Shown here in pieces: positions 56,408 through 63,981 of a DNA stretch of 64,000 bases; position 1 is the first letter of the stretch, and the number at the start of each line of letters is the position of its first letter. The stretch is from the NCBI RefSeq assembly GCF_050871315.1, contig NZ_JBJLRE010000004.1, one strand, 5' to 3'. This stretch comes from Kineococcus gynurae. Lineage in GTDB: Bacteria > Actinomycetota > Actinomycetes > Actinomycetales > Kineococcaceae. A program made the position numbers and the translations under genes. Below the pieces are notes generated by a model. The model was not told the origin of the DNA and searched no databases. It was given only the letters and a program-made list of their open reading frames with translations.

Positions 56408-57123
56408 GAGTCGCTCCGTACGTATTCGAGGTCCAGCGGGCCGTCGAAGGCCGGGAAGGTCAGGTCCGTCGACGTCTGCACCTCGTACCCCAGCCCGTAG
56501 GCCGCCACGTACTGCCGGTAGACCGCCACGGACGAACTGTCCTCGAGCCCCGTCTGCAACCGGGCCGGGTCACCGATGGCCGAGACCGTGTACGGCGGGG
56601 AGTAGGTGCGGCCCTGGAGGATGAGGACGCTGCCGACGCAGCGCACGGCGCTGGTCGAGACCAGCCGTTGGTCCATGACCTCCACGGCCTCCGCCCCCGA
56701 GGCCCACAACGCGTTGATCACGGCCTCCAGGTCCTGCTGGTGCACCACGAGGTCGTCGGGGGCCGCGCCGGCCGGGCGCAGCTCCCCGCGGGGGGCGTCG
56801 TCGAGCGTGACCCGGACGCCCGGCCCGGTCACCGCCTCGGTCCCGGCCGCGGCGGCGAGCCGCTGGGCGGCGGCGTCGGGGGCCGGGTCGCCCCCCACCC
56901 GGGCCGTAAGGGTCTCGACCTCGCCGCGCAGCCGGCTCACCTCGGCCGCCTGCGCCTCGACCTGCTGCGAGCGCTCGCGGATGAGGTCGCCGAGGTCTCC
57001 GGAGTCGGTGCGCAGGTTGGTCCCGTGCGAGGTCTGCGCGCTGGTCGCGAACAGCAGACCGCCGGCGGCCAGGACCGCGACCACGGCCACCCGCGAGGCC
57101 ACCCGCGACGCCGACCACGCCAC
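56404..57123 (-). CDS. DUF881 family protein (division-associated)
   Basis: A 239-residue protein with an N-terminal membrane anchor (VAVVAVLAAGGLLFATSAQTSHGTNLR), a coiled coil (about 45-75, LIRERSQQVEAQAAEVSRLRGEVETL) and the DUF881 domain: TGPGVRVTLDDAP, VHQQDLEAVINALWASGAEAVEVMDQRL and RCVGSVLILQGRTYSPPYTVSAIGD. Genes of this family sit next to crgA in many actinobacteria and are thought to act in the envelope or division. It heads the DUF881-sortase-small protein operon and is divergent from crgA. Confidence 0.9.
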   Translation of the reverse strand: MAWSASRVASRVAVVAVLAAGGLLFATSAQTSHGTNLRTDSGDLGDLIRERSQQVEAQAAEVSRLRGEVETLTARVGGDPAPDAAAQRLAAAAGTEAVTGPGVRVTLDDAPRGELRPAGAAPDDLVVHQQDLEAVINALWASGAEAVEVMDQRLVSTSAVRCVGSVLILQGRTYSPPYTVSAIGDPARLQTGLEDSSSVAVYRQYVAAYGLGYEVQTSTDLTFPAFDGPLDLEYVRSDS

Positions 57124-57202
57124 CGCCGCACCTCGTTCCCGTCCGCGCCACTCCCGTGACCGCCCGTCACTTCGCCCTCCCCAGTGTGCCGGACGTGCCG
57201 AC

Positions 57203-57208
57203 TACCCT
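57203..57208 (+). promoter_or_regulatory. Possible -10 element of crgA
   Basis: TACCCT lies 58 bp upstream of the crgA start in the 143-bp divergent gap. The expected -35 position has no good match. Confidence 0.3.
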
Positions 57209-57266
57209 GGCCTGCGGAGCGTGGTCGCCCGGCCACCGGCTCGCCCCCACGACCTCGGAGGTCCCC

Positions 57267-57587
57267 GTGTCCCAGTCCCCGTCGCGCCGACGGAAGCAGC
57301 GCGAGGTGCAGACGAGCGAGACCGCCGAGGAGTCGCGCCGGCGCCGGTTCGGTCGCTCGCTCAGCGAGGGCGACGCGACCGACCGCGACATCAAGGCGGG
57401 CAACCGGCTGACCCCGCGCTGGTGGGTGGTCGCGATGATCGCCTTCATGCTGCTCGGGCTGGCCTGGATCGTCGTGTTCTACCTCTCCAGCGCGCAGTAC
57501 CCCGTGCCGGGATGGGGCAACTGGAACCTGGTCGCGGGTTTCGGGCTCGTCCTCGTCGGCTTCGGGATGACCACCCGCTGGCGCTGA
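57267..57587 (+). CDS. crgA: Cell division protein CrgA
   Basis: A 106-residue two-helix membrane protein. The basic, Ser/Arg-rich N-terminus precedes the conserved core PRWWVVAMIAFMLLGLAWIVVFYLSSAQYPVPGWGNWNLVAGFGLVLVGFGMTTRWR. CrgA coordinates septum assembly with FtsZ and PBPs in Streptomyces and mycobacteria. The GTG at 57267 is preceded by TCGGAGG by 5 bp. Its position between DUF881 and rhomboid is the usual one. Confidence 0.95.
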   Translation: MSQSPSRRRKQREVQTSETAEESRRRRFGRSLSEGDATDRDIKAGNRLTPRWWVVAMIAFMLLGLAWIVVFYLSSAQYPVPGWGNWNLVAGFGLVLVGFGMTTRWR

Positions 57588-57598
57588 CCCCCGGACCG

Positions 57599-57633
57599 AC
57601 ACCCCCGCGACGCCCGGCGTTGCGGGGGTGTTT
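57599..57633 (+). terminator. Terminator of crgA
   Basis: A perfect 10-bp stem (57599-57608 with 57622-57631) with a 13-nt loop and a short TTT follows the crgA stop by 11 bp. Confidence 0.75.
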
Positions 57634-57647
57634 CGCGTTCTCCACGG

Positions 57648-57848
57648 TGTGGACGGCCTGGGGACAACCTGTCGACCGAGGGTCGCGGACCTCGCACCGA
57701 GCGTGTCGGAGTCCACAGACTTATCCACCTGCGCGTCCACAACCTGGGGACGACGGTGGAGAACCCCCGAGGTGCGTCCACAGATGTGCCCACACGCGGT
57801 GGACGACGGGAGCGCTATTCGCACAGGTGTGCATCGCCCTGTGGACGA
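57648..57848. other. Cluster of DnaA-box-like sequences in a 270-bp gap
   Basis: The non-coding stretch 57588-57859 holds six near matches to TTGTCCACA: complement at 57648 (TGTGGACGG) and 57840 (TGTGGACGA), direct at 57709 (GAGTCCACA), 57721 (TTATCCACC), 57733 (GCGTCCACA) and 57774 (GCGTCCACA). Three of them are spaced exactly 12 bp apart. None is perfect. It is not the origin itself, because dnaA and dnaN are not adjacent. It could bind DnaA as a regulatory or titration site. Confidence 0.5.
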
Positions 57849-57859
57849 CACCGACCCCA

Positions 57860-58726
57860 CTAGTAGCCGAGCGCCACACCCGTCCCGGCGATCACCAGCA
57901 GCCCCAGGATCACGACGGCCACGGCACCCACACCGACCCACGTCCCCGCGCCCGCGCGGCGGTCCGCGCCGCGACGACGGGCCAGCAGGACCGCGACCAC
58001 GACCCCCGTCACGAGGCCACCCAGGTGGGCCTGCCAGGAGATCCCCGCGACGAACAGGCCGAGGGCGAAGTTGATGGCGATGAGCACGACGACCTGCCCG
58101 GCCTGCCGTCCCAACCGGCGGTTCACGACGAGCAGCGCACCGAAGAGCCCGAAGACCGCGCCCGAGGCGCCGACCGTGGTGGTGAAGGCGGTCCCGGGCA
58201 GCAGCGTCGCCCCGACCGCACCCCCCAGGGCCGAGAGCAGGTAGAGCAGTCCGAAGCGCAGCCGACCGAGGAGTGGTTCGAGGTACCCGCCGACGATCCA
58301 CAGCGCGTACATGTTCAGCGCCACGTGCAGGGGTGAGCGCGCGTGCAGGAACGCCGAGGTGAGCGGCTGCCACCAGTTGCCGGCCTCGAACGAGTTCAGG
58401 TAGCCGGGGTCGTTCACCAGCGGCAGGTAGGCGTAGACGGAACCGGGCAGGACGAACTGCGCCCCGTACATCACCAGGCAGATGACGATGACCGTGCGGG
58501 TGATCAGGGTGTCGCCGCGGCGCCAGGTGCCGCCGAACGTGGTCCGGACCGCCCGGTCACCCCGGGCCTGCTCCTTGACGCAGTCCACGCACTGCACGCC
58601 CACCGAGGCCGACCGCTGGCACTCCGGGCAGACCGGGCGTTCGCAGCGCTGGCAGCGCACCCACGACTCGCGGTCGGGGTGGCGCGGGCAGACGGGGACC
58701 GTGGGGGACGGGGCGGGTTCGGTCAC
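57860..58726 (-). CDS. Rhomboid family intramembrane protease with zinc-binding N-terminus
   Basis: A 288-residue protein. The N-terminal 55 residues contain paired Cys and His (CPRHPDRESWVRCQRCERPVCPECQR, VQCVDC) like a B-box or zinc ribbon. Six or seven helices follow with the rhomboid sites: WWQPLTSAFLHARSPLHVALNMYALWIVGG, the nucleophile in VGASGAVFGLFGALL (near 185) and His in QAHLGGLVTG (near 233). It cleaves membrane proteins, but substrates are unknown. It corresponds to the rhomboid gene beside ppiA and crgA in other actinobacteria. Confidence 0.92.
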   Translation of the reverse strand: MTEPAPSPTVPVCPRHPDRESWVRCQRCERPVCPECQRSASVGVQCVDCVKEQARGDRAVRTTFGGTWRRGDTLITRTVIVICLVMYGAQFVLPGSVYAYLPLVNDPGYLNSFEAGNWWQPLTSAFLHARSPLHVALNMYALWIVGGYLEPLLGRLRFGLLYLLSALGGAVGATLLPGTAFTTTVGASGAVFGLFGALLVVNRRLGRQAGQVVVLIAINFALGLFVAGISWQAHLGGLVTGVVVAVLLARRRGADRRAGAGTWVGVGAVAVVILGLLVIAGTGVALGY

Positions 58727-58763
58727 GGGCCACCTTCTCGGTCGGGTCCGGGCCCCGCAGACA

Positions 58764-58799
58764 CCGGTGGCCCGGACCGAGGTCGGGCCGGGCCACCGG
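58764..58799 (-). terminator. Terminator of ppiA
   Basis: A perfect 12-bp GC-rich stem (58764-58775 with 58788-58799) whose 12-nt loop can pair further (ACC with GGT). It lies 18 bp past the ppiA stop, before the rhomboid gene on the same strand. Confidence 0.75.
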
Positions 58800-58816
58800 G
58801 GCGGGTGAGGGAGGGA

Positions 58817-59341
58817 TCAGTCCTTGGTGACCTCGACGGAGGAGATGACCACCGGGTCCTTGGGGGCGTCACCGCGGTCGGTCGCGACGTTGGCGATGGC
58901 GTCGACGACCTGACGGCTCTCGTCGTCGGCCACCTCGCCGAAGATGGTGTGCTTGCCGTTCAGGTGCGGGGTCGTGGTGACCGTGATGAAGAACTGCGAG
59001 CCGTTGGTGCCGCGGCCGCCGATCTTGCCCGCGTTGGCCATGGCCAGCAGGTACTTCTTGTCGAAGCGCAGGTCCGGGTGGATCTCGTCGTCGAACTGGT
59101 ACCCAGGGCCGCCCCGGCCGTCGCCGCGCGGGCACCCGCCCTGGATCATGAAGCCGTCGATGATGCGGTGGAAGGTCAGACCGTCGTAGAACGGCTGCGT
59201 CTTCTTCTCGCCCGAGACCGGGTCCTGCCACTCCCGGGTGCCCTCCGCCAGCTCGACGAAGTTGGCCACCGTCTTGGGGGCGTGGTTCTCGAACAGCTCG
59301 ATCCGGATGTCACCGTGGTTGGTGTGCAGAGTGGCGTGCAT
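58817..59341 (-). CDS. ppiA: Peptidyl-prolyl cis-trans isomerase A (cyclophilin)
   Basis: A 174-residue cytoplasmic cyclophilin that speeds proline isomerisation in folding proteins. It has the full active-site set: LTFHRIIDGFMIQGGCPRGDGRGGPGY, LAMANAG, TNGSQFFITVTTTPHLNGKHTIFGEV. An insertion EWQDPVSGEKKTQPFY before the FHRII motif is typical of actinobacterial PpiA. The position next to crgA and gyrA matches mycobacterial ppiA (Rv0009). Confidence 0.95.
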   Translation of the reverse strand: MHATLHTNHGDIRIELFENHAPKTVANFVELAEGTREWQDPVSGEKKTQPFYDGLTFHRIIDGFMIQGGCPRGDGRGGPGYQFDDEIHPDLRFDKKYLLAMANAGKIGGRGTNGSQFFITVTTTPHLNGKHTIFGEVADDESRQVVDAIANVATDRGDAPKDPVVISSVEVTKD

Positions 59342-59526
59342 GGGGGAATCCTCGCACGCCCCCCGTCGCCGGGCCCCGGGACCCGCCTCCCGCGACGCGC
59401 CCGGGCGGTCGCCCCGGTGGTGCCGTCAGGTGAGGTTCTGATCTGATCGTCCCGGTGGCTGTTTACGGCCGGGCACGACAGGCTGTGCGGCAACGAGCGA
59501 GCGCAGGATCCACGGAGGAGGAACGG

Positions 59527-60306
59527 ATGTCCCTGAGGAAGAGCCGCGCCGAGCGGCTGCAGGCCCAGGTCCGCGACCAGTCGGCCAGCCTGGCCGGGTC
59601 GCTGCAGGACAAGGTGGGCCCCGGCGTGGGGACCGCCGTCAAGTCGGCGAAGGACGCCGTGCACAGCGCCCAGGACTGGGCCGGGCCCCGGGTGGAGACG
59701 GCCGTCGACTGGGCCGGACCCAAGGTCGAGGCGGCCCGAGACTGGGCCGCCCCCAAGATCGAGAAGGGCTGGCAGGCCTCGGTGAGCGCCGCGGCCCCGG
59801 CCGTCGAGAGCGCCGTCGACAAGGTCACCCCCGCGGTCGACGCCACCCGCGACAAGCTGGTCGACGACCTGCTGCCGCGTCTCGTGGACGCGGTGCACCA
59901 CGCCGCCGAGCAGGCCCAGCACGCCGCCAAGGAGGCTGCCGCCCCGGCGATCGCCGCCGCCGGCGCCGCGGCCGTCGCGGGCAAGGAGGTGGCCGGCGAG
60001 GCCGCCCACCGCTCGACCGACGCCTACGCCGTGCTCAAGGGTGACGCCGTCGCCAAGCGCAGGGGCGGCAAGCTCAAGAAGGTGCTGCTCGTCGGGCTGG
60101 TCCTCGGCCTGGGGGCCGCGGCCTTCTCGGCGCTCAAGGGCAAGAAGCAGGAGGACCCGTGGGCCGCCCCGGGCGCGACCTGGTCCCCGCCCACCTCCCC
60201 GGTGGCCCCGGTCCCCACGCCGGAGGACTCCACGTCCGCGGACGAGAACGACATCGAGGACGTCGAGCAGGACACCGAGGGTGGGGCGGACAAGCCCCGC
60301 GACTGA
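59527..60306 (+). CDS. Ala-rich helical membrane-anchored protein in the CwsA position
   Basis: A 259-residue protein. Residues 1-175 are amphipathic helical repeats in which Trp-Ala-x-Pro-(K/R)-(V/I)-E recurs (DWAGPRVETAVDWAGPKVEA, DWAAPKIEKGW). A basic segment RRGGKLKK precedes one transmembrane helix (about 187-206, VLLVGLVLGLGAAAFSALKG), and the C-terminus is acidic. In mycobacteria the gene between tRNA-Ala and ppiA, in the same opposite orientation, is cwsA, which interacts with CrgA and Wag31. Size and sequence differ, so this is positional inference. GGAGGAGG precedes the ATG. Confidence 0.7.
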   Translation: MSLRKSRAERLQAQVRDQSASLAGSLQDKVGPGVGTAVKSAKDAVHSAQDWAGPRVETAVDWAGPKVEAARDWAAPKIEKGWQASVSAAAPAVESAVDKVTPAVDATRDKLVDDLLPRLVDAVHHAAEQAQHAAKEAAAPAIAAAGAAAVAGKEVAGEAAHRSTDAYAVLKGDAVAKRRGGKLKKVLLVGLVLGLGAAAFSALKGKKQEDPWAAPGATWSPPTSPVAPVPTPEDSTSADENDIEDVEQDTEGGADKPRD

Positions 60307-60317
60307 ACTCCCGAGCA

Positions 60318-60357
60318 CGATGAAGGGCCCCTCCCGTCCGGGAGGGGCCCTTCATCG
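60318..60357. terminator. Bidirectional terminator between CwsA-like gene and tRNA-Ala
   Basis: A perfect 19-bp inverted repeat (60318-60336 with 60339-60357) with a 2-nt centre. It lies 11 bp past the CwsA-like stop and 5 bp beyond the 3' end of tRNA-Ala, so it can end both transcripts. Confidence 0.85.
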
Positions 60358-60362
60358 TTCGG

Positions 60363-60435
60363 TGGAGACGAGGGGACTCGAACCCCTAACCCCCTGCATG
60401 CAAAGCAGGTGCGCTACCAATTGCGCCACGTCCCC
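60363..60435 (-). tRNA. tRNA-Ala (TGC)
   Basis: On the minus strand GGGGACG pairs with CGTCTCC (one G-T pair), with discriminator A. The anticodon stem CCTGC/GCAGG encloses TTTGCAT, giving TGC. The T-arm GGGGTTCGAGTCCCC is normal. It is 73 nt, and CCA is not fully encoded. Confidence 0.95.
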
Positions 60436-60462
60436 GAGGGACCGTGGGTCCCGTCGAGCGGT

Positions 60463-60582
60463 TCAGCGGACGGTGTCGGTGGCCTCGGCCCAGAGGTCCC
60501 GCTCGGCCGCGGCCGCGGACTGCTTCTTCCAGGCGTAGACGGCACCGCCGACGACTGCGGCGAGCACGAGGATCTTCTTCAC
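60463..60582 (-). CDS. DLW-39 family small protein
   Basis: A 39-residue protein, VKKILVLAAVVGGAVYAWKK then AERDLWAEATDTVR. The length of exactly 39 and the Asp-Leu-Trp motif near the end identify the actinobacterial DLW-39 family. One hydrophobic N-terminal helix suggests membrane association; the function is unknown. GGAGG lies 5 bp before the GTG. It sits between tRNA-Ile and tRNA-Ala, and the three probably share a transcript with DUF3566 and gyrA or have their own tRNA promoter. Confidence 0.93.
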   Translation of the reverse strand: MKKILVLAAVVGGAVYAWKKQSAAAAERDLWAEATDTVR

Positions 60583-60609
60583 ACCGACCTCCGAGGGTCA
60601 CGTGGGGGG

Positions 60610-60683
60610 TGGGCCTAACAGGATTTGAACCTGTGACCTCTTCGTTATCAGCGAAGCGCTCTAACCAACTGAGCTATAGGCCC
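60610..60683 (-). tRNA. tRNA-Ile (GAT)
   Basis: On the minus strand GGGCCTA pairs with TAGGCCC, discriminator A. The anticodon stem CTTCG/CGAAG encloses CTGATAA, giving GAT. The T-arm ACAGGTTCAAATCCTGT is normal. It is 74 nt, and CCA is not encoded. Confidence 0.96.
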
Positions 60684-60723
60684 GTCGTCGCACGCGGCGA
60701 CGTCCAGACTCTACCCGAGGATG

Positions 60724-60751
60724 CCCCGGCAACCCAAAACGGCTGCCGGGG
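60724..60751 (-). terminator. Hairpin downstream of the DUF3566 gene
   Basis: An 8-bp stem (CCCCGGCA with TGCCGGGG) and 12-nt loop lies 19 bp past the DUF3566 stop and 41 bp before tRNA-Ile. It would separate the gyrA-DUF3566 message from the tRNAs. Confidence 0.6.
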
Positions 60752-60769
60752 AACGACAGGGGGACGACC

Positions 60770-61240
60770 TCAGTCGTCGGACAGCGTGACCTGCAGACCG
60801 CCGACCAGCGCGGAGCAGACGTTGTACAGGAAGGCGACCAGGGTGGAGAGCGCCGTCAGCAGGATGACGTCGATGACCGCGACGACCGTGGCCAGCGAGA
60901 TGACCTTGCTGAACCCGACGTAGTCGAGCAGGTCGATCTGGATCTCCGATCCCACGATGTCGCGGAACAGCCCGTCGAGGTCGGTGAAGACGCCCATGCC
61001 GTTGAGGACGCTCCACACGACGCCCGTGGCGACGACGAGGGCGATCCCCACGGCGACCGAGAGCAGGAACGACAGTTTGGTGACCGACCAGGGGTCGATG
61101 CGCGACAGCGTCAGGCGCACCCGGCGGGGGACCGCGTCGACCCCACCGCCCCGGGTGCCCGGTCGGGCGCCGGCGGCCGGCTTCGCGGCCGACGTCGGGG
61201 TGCCCGAGGAACCCGCTGCCGTGCGTTCGGCGGAACTCAC
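60770..61240 (-). CDS. DUF3566 membrane protein (Rv0007-like)
   Basis: A 156-residue protein with a 35-residue polar N-terminus and two transmembrane helices. RRVRLTLSRIDPWSVTKLSFLLSVAVGIALVVATGVVWSVLNGMGVF and IDVILLTALSTLVAFLYNVCSALVGGLQVTL cover the DUF3566 domain. It always follows gyrA in actinobacteria; function unknown. The GTG start overlaps the gyrA stop by 4 bp. Confidence 0.93.
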   Translation of the reverse strand: MSSAERTAAGSSGTPTSAAKPAAGARPGTRGGGVDAVPRRVRLTLSRIDPWSVTKLSFLLSVAVGIALVVATGVVWSVLNGMGVFTDLDGLFRDIVGSEIQIDLLDYVGFSKVISLATVVAVIDVILLTALSTLVAFLYNVCSALVGGLQVTLSDD

Positions 61241-63933
61241 TTGTCACCTCCGGGCTCGTCCGCGGACGAGTCGTCGCTGGATCCCTGCGACGGTACGCCA
61301 TCGACGTGATCCGTGCCGAGGTCCTGCGTGGTTTCGTCGCCCACCGTTCCCGACCCGGTCCCGGGGGCGTCGTCGGGCCCATCCCCGGGCCCGTCCCCGG
61401 GCCCACCGTCGGCCTCGGCCTCCAGCTCCTCCTCGACCGCCCGCTCGACGTTCCGGGCGACCGCCAGGATCCGGTCCCCGGTCTCCGGTCGGGCGAAGGT
61501 CACGCCCATGGTGTCGCGGCCCTTGGCCGGCACCTCGTCCACGCGCGAGCGGACGACGCGGCCGCCCTGCATGACGACGAGCACCTCGTCGTCGGCGTGG
61601 ACGGTCAGCGCCCCCACGAGGTCGCCCCGGGCCTCGGCCAGCTTGGCGACCTTGATCCCGAGCCCACCCCGGCCCTGCCGGCGGTACTCGGCGATCGCGG
61701 TCCGCTTCGCGTAGCCCAGCTCGGTCACCACGAAGACGTCGAGGTCGTCGGAGGCCACGGCCATCGCGAGCAGCTCGTCGTCGCCGCGGAACTTCATCCC
61801 GGTGACCCCCGAGGTGGCCCGTCCCATGGGACGCAGCGTGGCGTCGTCGGCGGTGAACCGCACCGACATCCCCTTGCGGGAGACCAGGAACAGGTCCTCG
61901 CCCTCGCCGACCAGCGCGGCCGCGAACAGCTCGTCGGGCACCTCGGTGCCGTCCTCGGTCTCCTGCGAGCGGAGGTTGATGGCGATCAGGCCCCCGGAGC
62001 GGTTGCTGTCGTACTCCGACAACCGGGTCTTCTTGACCAGCCCGCGACGGGTGGCCAGGACCAGGAAGGGCGCCTGCTCGTAGTTCTCGATGTCGAGGAC
62101 GGCGACGATCCGTTCCTCGGGCTGGAACGCCAGCAGGTTCGCGACGTGCTGCCCGCGACCGTCGCGACCGGCCTCGGGCAGTTCGTACCCCTTGGCCCGG
62201 TACACCCGGCCGAGGTTGGTGAAGAACAGCAACCAGTGGTGGGTCGTCGTCGTGAAGAAGTGCTCGACGACGTCGTCCTCGCGCAGGTTCGCCCCCCGCA
62301 CCCCGCGCCCGCCGCGGCGCTGGGCCCGGTAGAGGTCGGTCCGGGTCCGCTTGGTGTACCCGCCGCGCGTGACGGTGACGACGACGTCCTCGACCGGGAT
62401 GAGGTCCTCGACCGACATGTCGCCCTCGAAGGGGAGGATGACCGTCTTGCGCTCGTCGCCGTAGCGCTCGACCAGTTCGGCGAGCTCGTCGCCGACGATC
62501 TGCCGCTGCCGCTCCGGGCGGGCCAGGATGTCGTTGTAGTCGGTGATGAGCCGCATGAGCTCGTCGTACTCGTCGATGATGCGCTGCCGTTCCAGCGCCG
62601 CGAGGCGCCGCAGCTGCATCTCGAGGATCGCCCGGGCCTGGACCTCGTCGATGTCGAGGAGTTCCATGAGGCCGTCGCGGGCGATCTCCACCGTCGCCGA
62701 GGCGCGGATGAGGGCGATGACCTCGTCCATGGCGTCGAGGGCCTTGAGCAGGGCCCGCAGGATGTGCGCGCGCTCCTCGGCCTTGCGCAGCCGGTAGCGC
62801 GTCCGGCGCTGGATGACCTCGAGCTGGTGGGTGACCCAGTGCTTGAGGAACGCGTGGATCGGCAAGGTGCGCGGCACCCCGTCGACCAGCGCGAGCATGT
62901 TGGCGCCGAAGTTCACCTGCAGCTGGGTGTGCTTGTAGAGGTTGTTCAGCACGACCTTGGCCACGGCGTCGCGGCGCAGCACGACGACGAGGCGCTGACC
63001 GGTCCGACCCGAGGTCTCGTCGCGGACGTCGGCGATCCCGGACAGCCGCCCGTCGCGGACGAGGTTGGCGATGTTCTCGGCCAGGTTGTCGGGGTTCACC
63101 TGGTAGGGCAGCTCGGTGATCACCAGGCAGGTGCGGCCCTGGATCTCCTCGACCTCGACGACGGCCCGCATGGTGATGGCCCCGCGACCGGTGCGGTAGG
63201 CGTCGTTGATCCCGCGGAACCCGAGGATGGTGGCCCCGGTCGGGAAGTCCGGGCCCTTGATGCGTTGCATCATCGCGGCGAGCTGTTCGTCGTCGCCGGC
63301 CTCGGGGTTCTCCAGCAGCCACTGCACCCCGGCCGCGACCTCGCGCAGGTTGTGCGGCGGGATGTTCGTGGCCATGCCGACGGCGATCCCGGCCGAACCG
63401 TTGACCAGGAGGTTCGGGAACCGCGAGGGCAGGACCGAGGGTTCCTGGGTGTGCCCGTCGTAGTTGTCGACGAAGTCGACGGTCTCCTCGTCGATGTCGC
63501 GGACCATCTCCATGGCCAACGGGGCCATGCGGCACTCGGTGTAGCGGGGGGCCGCGGCCGGGTCGTTCCCGGGCGAGCCGAAGTTCCCCTGCCCGTCGAT
63601 GAGCGGGTAGCGCAGCGACCAGTCCTGGGCGAGCCGGACCAGGGCGTCGTAGATCGAGGTGTCGCCGTGCGGGTGGTAGTGACCCATGACGTCACCGACC
63701 ACGCGGGCGCACTTGGAGTACCCGCGGTCGGGGCGGTACCCACCGTCGTACATCGCGTACAACACCCTGCGGTGCACCGGCTTCAGACCGTCCCGCACGT
63801 CCGGCAGCGCGCGCGACACGATGACCGACATCGCGTAGTCCAGGTAGGACCGCTGCATCTCCAGCTGCAGGTCGACCTGCTCGACCCGGTCGCCGCCGGT
63901 GCTGTCCGGGGGTTCGATGGTGGTGTCGGTCAC
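61237..63933 (-). CDS. gyrA: DNA gyrase subunit A
   Basis: An 898-residue topoisomerase subunit that breaks and rejoins DNA to introduce negative supercoils with GyrB. The catalytic Tyr is Tyr131 in AAAPRYTECRM. The quinolone-resistance region reads GDVMGHYHPHGDTSIYDALVR; Ser93 and Asp96 correspond to M. tuberculosis Ser91 and Asp94 and are of the susceptible type, while Thr92 stands where that species has Ala90. The GyrA box is QRRGGRG. The C-terminal beta-pinwheel is complete and followed by an acidic Asp/Gly/Pro tail (about 835-898). The start is GTG with GAGAGG about 11 bp upstream. gyrB should lie just beyond the window. Confidence 0.97.
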   Translation of the reverse strand: MTDTTIEPPDSTGGDRVEQVDLQLEMQRSYLDYAMSVIVSRALPDVRDGLKPVHRRVLYAMYDGGYRPDRGYSKCARVVGDVMGHYHPHGDTSIYDALVRLAQDWSLRYPLIDGQGNFGSPGNDPAAAPRYTECRMAPLAMEMVRDIDEETVDFVDNYDGHTQEPSVLPSRFPNLLVNGSAGIAVGMATNIPPHNLREVAAGVQWLLENPEAGDDEQLAAMMQRIKGPDFPTGATILGFRGINDAYRTGRGAITMRAVVEVEEIQGRTCLVITELPYQVNPDNLAENIANLVRDGRLSGIADVRDETSGRTGQRLVVVLRRDAVAKVVLNNLYKHTQLQVNFGANMLALVDGVPRTLPIHAFLKHWVTHQLEVIQRRTRYRLRKAEERAHILRALLKALDAMDEVIALIRASATVEIARDGLMELLDIDEVQARAILEMQLRRLAALERQRIIDEYDELMRLITDYNDILARPERQRQIVGDELAELVERYGDERKTVILPFEGDMSVEDLIPVEDVVVTVTRGGYTKRTRTDLYRAQRRGGRGVRGANLREDDVVEHFFTTTTHHWLLFFTNLGRVYRAKGYELPEAGRDGRGQHVANLLAFQPEERIVAVLDIENYEQAPFLVLATRRGLVKKTRLSEYDSNRSGGLIAINLRSQETEDGTEVPDELFAAALVGEGEDLFLVSRKGMSVRFTADDATLRPMGRATSGVTGMKFRGDDELLAMAVASDDLDVFVVTELGYAKRTAIAEYRRQGRGGLGIKVAKLAEARGDLVGALTVHADDEVLVVMQGGRVVRSRVDEVPAKGRDTMGVTFARPETGDRILAVARNVERAVEEELEAEADGGPGDGPGDGPDDAPGTGSGTVGDETTQDLGTDHVDGVPSQGSSDDSSADEPGGDK

Positions 63934-63967
63934 GGGTTCAGGGACCTCTCAGGCTGGGGTTTCATCG

Positions 63968-63981
63968 GTTCCACGTGAAAC
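63968..63981. other. parS centromere-like site
   Basis: GTTCCACGTGAAAC is the exact reverse complement of GTTTCACGTGGAAC, the ParB binding site used by Streptomyces and related actinobacteria. It lies 35 bp upstream of gyrA. parS sites cluster near the origin, which agrees with gyrA next to it. Confidence 0.85.

Noticed and set aside
57588..57859. The chromosomal origin
   Set aside because: DnaA-like boxes are imperfect, and dnaA and dnaN are not adjacent; gyrA is still 3 kb away and oriC should lie beyond the right edge.
61306..63978. An 890-codon open frame antisense to gyrA
   Set aside because: Caused by GC-rich third positions of gyrA; its product is low-complexity, with no domain, and gyrA is certain.
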